From JBOHHM01 sp050725495 (lineage in GTDB: Bacteria; Pseudomonadota; Gammaproteobacteria; Burkholderiales; Burkholderiaceae_C): DNA of 14,538 nt. Positions 12,429 to 14,538 of the stretch are shown one piece after another. The notes beneath the pieces are model-generated. The model was not told where the DNA came from, did no database searches, and saw only the letters and a list, made by a program, of their open reading frames with translations. The stretch's first letter is position 1; every line of letters begins with the position of its first letter. The stretch spans positions 1 through 14,538 of the forward strand of contig JBOHHM010000278.1 in the NCBI GenBank assembly GCA_050725495.1, in the 5' to 3' direction. The translations under genes were made by a program, and so were the position numbers.

Positions 12429-13157
12429 CTATCGCAGCGCCCGGCAGTTGCCGTACTCGCAGCGCAGCATCAGCGTGTCGCCATTGCTGCAGGCCACGGC
12501 GTAGTTCTCAAAGCCGGGGCCCTTGGCGGCCAGCGTGGCGTAGGGCTGGCTGTGGCAGGCCTGGTCTTTCGCCAGTTGCTCGGCCTGTAGCAGGTCTTTG
12601 CCCGTGGCTCGCGGTTTGGCGGCGACCGTGATGCCGTTGCTTGGGGTGATGGCCGGGCTGATGGCGGCTGGTGCGGCTGGTGCGTAGGCCTGCGCCGCCG
12701 GCTGGGCATAGGGTGATGACGCATAGGGTGATGACGCATAGGGGGATGGCGTGACCATGGCCGCATCCAGGGTGCGGTAGCCGCGCCCGGCCATGCAGTT
12801 GATGATGATGCGCTCCTGCTTGCCGATGGCGCGCCCGCCCTCGGCGCCTATGCCGACAAAGCCGCCGGCCGTGGCAGCCTGTGTGTTCATGTTGCGGCTG
12901 CCGCCCAGCATGGCCGACAGCAGGCCCATGGCAATGGCCCCGCCAAGGGCGCCGTTCATGCTGGCCGCCCCGGCGTCAACCTGTGCGGAGTATTTGCGGC
13001 ATGTGTCCAGATCGCTGGCGTAGCGGATCGGGTCAATGCCCTGCATGTCGACGATGGGCGTGTAGCTCTGGCCGTAGCCGGCGCCCGGCGTGTTTGGCGG
13101 CGCGGTGGCGCAGCCGATGAGGCCTGCGACCAGAACTAGGATTGCTATTTTTTTCAT
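12429..13157 (-). CDS. Lipoprotein with glycine-zipper-like segment
   Basis: A 242-aa secreted lipoprotein. The signal peptide MKKIAILVLVAGLIGC carries a lipobox ending at C16. A short acceptor part (YASDLDTCRKYS) is followed by a Gly/Ala-rich segment with GALGGAIAMGLLSAMLGG and GGFVGIGAEGG, resembling glycine-zipper lipoproteins, then GRGYRTLD. Next comes a Pro/Ala/Tyr-rich linker with three SSPYA-type repeats, and a Cys-containing C-terminal domain (CHSQPYATLAA ... CSNGDTLMLRCEYGNCR). A perfect AAGGAGG precedes the ATG, overlapping the repressor stop region (gap 10 bp). Co-expression with the repressor suggests a lysogenic conversion or superinfection-exclusion role. Confidence 0.83.
   Translation of the reverse strand: MKKIAILVLVAGLIGCATAPPNTPGAGYGQSYTPIVDMQGIDPIRYASDLDTCRKYSAQVDAGAASMNGALGGAIAMGLLSAMLGGSRNMNTQAATAGGFVGIGAEGGRAIGKQERIIINCMAGRGYRTLDAAMVTPSPYASSPYASSPYAQPAAQAYAPAAPAAISPAITPSNGITVAAKPRATGKDLLQAEQLAKDQACHSQPYATLAAKGPGFENYAVACSNGDTLMLRCEYGNCRALR
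12706..12750 (+). repeat. Three 15-bp in-frame tandem repeats
   Basis: Units gcatagggtgatgac at 12706-12720 and 12721-12735 are identical; the third (12736-12750) differs at two bases. Each encodes five residues (SSPYA type) of the lipoprotein linker, so copy number could change by slippage without breaking the frame. Confidence 0.85.
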
Positions 13158-13167
13158 GGGATCCTCC

Positions 13168-13890
13168 TTAAAGTTTCTTGCCCATCCAGATCGCCCGCCC
13201 GATCATCTCGAAGTCGCCCGTCTTCGCATTGATCGGCATGTCGGGGTACTCGTCCTTGTCGGGGTTCTCGGACTGCGCCAGGTAGCCATCCTCGACCTTG
13301 AACAGCTTTTTCACGAACAGCTCGCCGTCCAGCCGGAAGGCGTAGACCAGGCCGCTGGTGATCTGGCGGTGCGCGCGGTTGACCAGCAGTACCGAGCCGT
13401 CGTCGATCAGCGGCTCCATGCTGTGGCCCTTGACGTCCACCACCACGGCATTTTTTTCCGACACGCCCTGGCCGCGCAGGTAGTCGCGCCGGAACGACAG
13501 GCTGGACTTGCGGCCGTCTTCATAGACCACGGCGCCGTGGCCGGCCGACACCGCCACATTGGCGTGCTGGACCTGAACGAACTCTTGGGCTTCGGGATGC
13601 ACCGAGGCCGCGATGCCTTCGGCCAACGCGGCCAGGCGCGGGCTGAAGTCGGCGATTTCGCAGTTCAAGCCCTTGGCAAAACCCTGCGCCGCCTTCAGGC
13701 TGATCGGCATGCCACTAGCGTTGAGGCATTGCCACACCGCCGCCTGGTTGCCGATGCCATAGGTGTCGCCAAATGCGGCCTGGCTGAAGCCGTGCTTTGT
13801 CTTGGTGTAGATCGTTTTCAGCTTGGCCGATTCTTGGCGGTTCTCCTCCGTCAGCAAAGCACCTTTTTGTCTGCGTTTCGCATGTTCCAT
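13168..13890 (-). CDS. CI/LexA-type phage repressor (S24 peptidase family)
   Basis: A 240-aa repressor. The N-terminal part has an HTH-like region (FSQAAFGDTYGIGNQAAVWQ and onward, residues 35-70). The C-terminal part is an S24 self-cleaving domain: cleavage site A116-G117 (VSAGHG), Ser nucleophile S157 (KGHSMEP), and Lys K194 (ELFVKKLF). RecA-stimulated self-cleavage would induce the prophage. ATG 13890 is chosen because a -35/-10 pair would start transcription about 2 nt upstream of it; in-frame ATG 13902 and TTG 13926 are alternatives. It faces the Cro-like gene across two operators. Confidence 0.9.
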   Translation of the reverse strand: MEHAKRRQKGALLTEENRQESAKLKTIYTKTKHGFSQAAFGDTYGIGNQAAVWQCLNASGMPISLKAAQGFAKGLNCEIADFSPRLAALAEGIAASVHPEAQEFVQVQHANVAVSAGHGAVVYEDGRKSSLSFRRDYLRGQGVSEKNAVVVDVKGHSMEPLIDDGSVLLVNRAHRQITSGLVYAFRLDGELFVKKLFKVEDGYLAQSENPDKDEYPDMPINAKTGDFEMIGRAIWMGKKL

Positions 13891-13898
13891 GCCAGGAA

Positions 13899-13926
13899 TC
13901 ATTAGCTTCGCTAGTCGGATTTTCAA
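13899..13926 (-). promoter_or_regulatory. Possible repressor maintenance promoter (PRM-like)
   Basis: On the - strand: TTGAAA (13921-13926), 16-bp spacer, TAATGA (13899-13904). The -10 is weak. Operator OR2 (13926-13940) abuts the -35, an arrangement that allows lambda CI-like activation. Predicted start is near 13892, making the repressor transcript nearly leaderless. Confidence 0.45.
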
Positions 13927-13940
13927 CTAGGTGCCCTATT
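13926..13940 (+). promoter_or_regulatory. Operator OR2: rc AATAG-ggcac-CTAGT
   Basis: Third copy of the 15-bp operator, in reverse orientation. It lies between the possible repressor -35 and the rightward -35, which starts inside its last two bases. Confidence 0.75.
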
Positions 13941-13967
13941 GACAGTTATAACTAGGGCGACTAGTAT
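13939..13967 (+). promoter_or_regulatory. Rightward early promoter (PR-like)
   Basis: -35 TTGACA (13939-13944, perfect consensus), 17-bp spacer, -10 TAGTAT (13962-13967). Operator OR1 covers the spacer and -10, OR2 touches the -35. The predicted start, about 7 nt after the -10, coincides with the ATG at 13974. Confidence 0.8.
13951..13965 (+). promoter_or_regulatory. Operator OR1: ACTAG-ggcga-CTAGT
   Basis: The only copy with perfect palindromic arms (ACTAG/CTAGT). Centre is 25 bp from OR2, the same spacing as OL1-OL2. Confidence 0.8.
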
Positions 13968-13973
13968 TGAGTG

Positions 13974-14285
13974 ATGAACAACATCAAGGCCATACGCGAT
14001 CGGCTCGGCGTCACGCAGGCCGCGCTGGCGGCGGGCATGGGCTGCACCCAGGGCAATGTCGGCCACTACGAAAAGGGGCAGACCGTCCCGCCCGAAGCCG
14101 CCAAGCGGCTGATCGCCTACGCCAGGACCCTCGGACTCGACATCACGTTCGACGACGTCTACGGCGCGCCCGGACTGGCCGAAGCCCCCGCCGCCGGGGC
14201 GCCGCCCGCCATCAAACCGAGAGCGCCCGAACCGGCGCAAGCGCCCGCAGTCGAGGACGCGAGGGAGCGGCTTCGACATGCCTGA
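13974..14285 (+). CDS. Cro-like HTH regulator
   Basis: A 103-aa protein with an XRE/Cro HTH at residues 3-50 (IRDRLGVTQAALAAGMGCTQ then GNVGHYEKGQTVP), followed by a Pro/Ala-rich tail probably disordered. Divergent to the repressor across a consensus promoter, it is the expected lytic-side regulator. ATG 13974 is preferred over GTG 13971: there is no ribosome site upstream, and predicted transcription begins at the ATG, so translation may be leaderless. The tail is longer than lambda Cro and rich in Ala and Pro. Confidence 0.82.
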   Translation: MNNIKAIRDRLGVTQAALAAGMGCTQGNVGHYEKGQTVPPEAAKRLIAYARTLGLDITFDDVYGAPGLAEAPAAGAPPAIKPRAPEPAQAPAVEDARERLRHA

Positions 14286-14436
14286 CCAGATCACCCACCA
14301 GGAGCGCGGCCTGGTCGTCACCGAACATTTCGACGACCCGGCCAAGTACGGCTTCGCGCCGCCAGCCGCGGAGCCCGCCAAGCCCGATGAGCCGCCGGCC
14401 ACGTCAGGCGGCCCCGACGCGAAGGAGGGGGCGTGA
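14278..14436 (+). CDS. Small hypothetical protein after cro, 52 aa
   Basis: ATG 14278 overlaps the cro-like stop by 8 bp and has AGGGAG about 10 nt upstream. The product begins MPDQITHQERGLVVTEHFDD and has a Pro/Ala/Lys-rich C-terminal half. It sits where lambda carries cII, but it has no HTH or membrane segment, so it is not CII. Function unknown. Its stop is 8 bp from the end of a convergent - strand frame. Confidence 0.6.
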   Translation: MPDQITHQERGLVVTEHFDDPAKYGFAPPAAEPAKPDEPPATSGGPDAKEGA

Positions 14437-14444
14437 TGACTCGA

Positions 14445-14538
14445 TCAGTGCGTTTGTCCGTCGCCGTCGCTGAAGAGGCTGGGGGGCTTGCCGGTTTCGG
14501 GCAGGTGGATGCTCAGGTAGTCCCGCAACGCGCAGGCG
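14445..14538 (-). CDS. C-terminal end of a - strand gene entering from outside the window
   Basis: A frame open from the window edge to TGA at 14445-14447 reads LRDYLSIHLPETGKPPSLFS then DGDGQTH. Nearly all of its 30 third positions are G or C, as in genes here. The competing + strand frame from ATG 14436 has a good AAGGAGG upstream but poor third-position GC. I lean to the - strand reading. Too short to assign a family. Confidence 0.5.
   Translation of the reverse strand, partial: ACALRDYLSIHLPETGKPPSLFSDGDGQTH

Noticed and set aside
13090..13905. 271-aa open frame on the + strand
   Set aside because: Antisense to the S24 repressor, whose catalytic motifs are clear; composition is His/Val/Leu-rich antisense.
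13909..13916. Third operator copy near the repressor start (ctagtcgg)
   Set aside because: Only one half matches the 15-bp motif and the spacing (about 17 bp) differs from the 25 bp of both pairs.
1..14538. CRISPR array, retron, diversity-generating element or insertion sequence
   Set aside because: No regularly spaced repeats, no reverse transcriptase and no transposase motifs; the only tandem repeats are the three 15-bp units inside the lipoprotein gene.

Overview
The window looks like the left part of a lambda-like prophage integrated in a Gram-negative chromosome. GC content and third-codon GC are high. The flanking host order hscA-fdx-dnaQ-tRNA-Val, together with remembered similarity of the proteins, suggests a beta-proteobacterium of the Burkholderiales, perhaps Comamonadaceae; this is an inference, not a database result.

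Host side (1-1830, + strand): the end of the Fe-S assembly chaperone gene hscA, the ISC ferredoxin fdx, and dnaQ (proofreading exonuclease of DNA polymerase III). Then comes a tRNA-Val(CAC) that breaks off just after its anticodon arm (1831-1875). A complete tRNA-Val(CAC) lies 57 bp further on (1932-2006). This is the likely attachment region; the stretch between them carries two direct repeats that could be integrase arm sites.

Left early operon (11709 down to 2007, - strand): about twenty genes are packed head to tail, and most junctions are exact 4-bp ATGA or GTGA overlaps. In transcription order they include hypothetical and membrane proteins, a deoxynucleotide monophosphate kinase, a LexA-like winged-helix protein, an HNH endonuclease, a C5-cytosine DNA methyltransferase, more small hypotheticals, a DUF1643 protein, an excisionase-like protein, a tyrosine integrase and a terminal HNH endonuclease. 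Two + strand genes (10305-10760 and 11248-11502) sit antisense inside this operon. The methyltransferase gene is coding-like in two overlapping frames.

Immunity region (11740-14285): a near-consensus leftward promoter with two 15-bp operators controls the left operon. About 2.2 kb to the right, two more copies of the operator flank a TTGACA promoter between a CI/LexA-type S24 repressor (- strand) and a Cro-like HTH gene (+ strand). Both operator pairs have 25-bp centre-to-centre spacing. Downstream of the repressor, in the same direction, lie a lipoprotein and a 71-aa protein, placed like lambda rexA/rexB and therefore candidates for lysogen-expressed functions. A + strand gene (11833-12222) fills the rest. 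The right edge holds a small gene after cro and the probable end of a - strand gene that enters from outside the window.

Putative working model: the repressor binds all four operators and shuts off both early promoters in the lysogen while its own transcript also supplies the lipoprotein. On induction the leftward operon makes excisionase, integrase, methyltransferase, kinase and endonucleases, while the rightward transcript makes the Cro-like protein.
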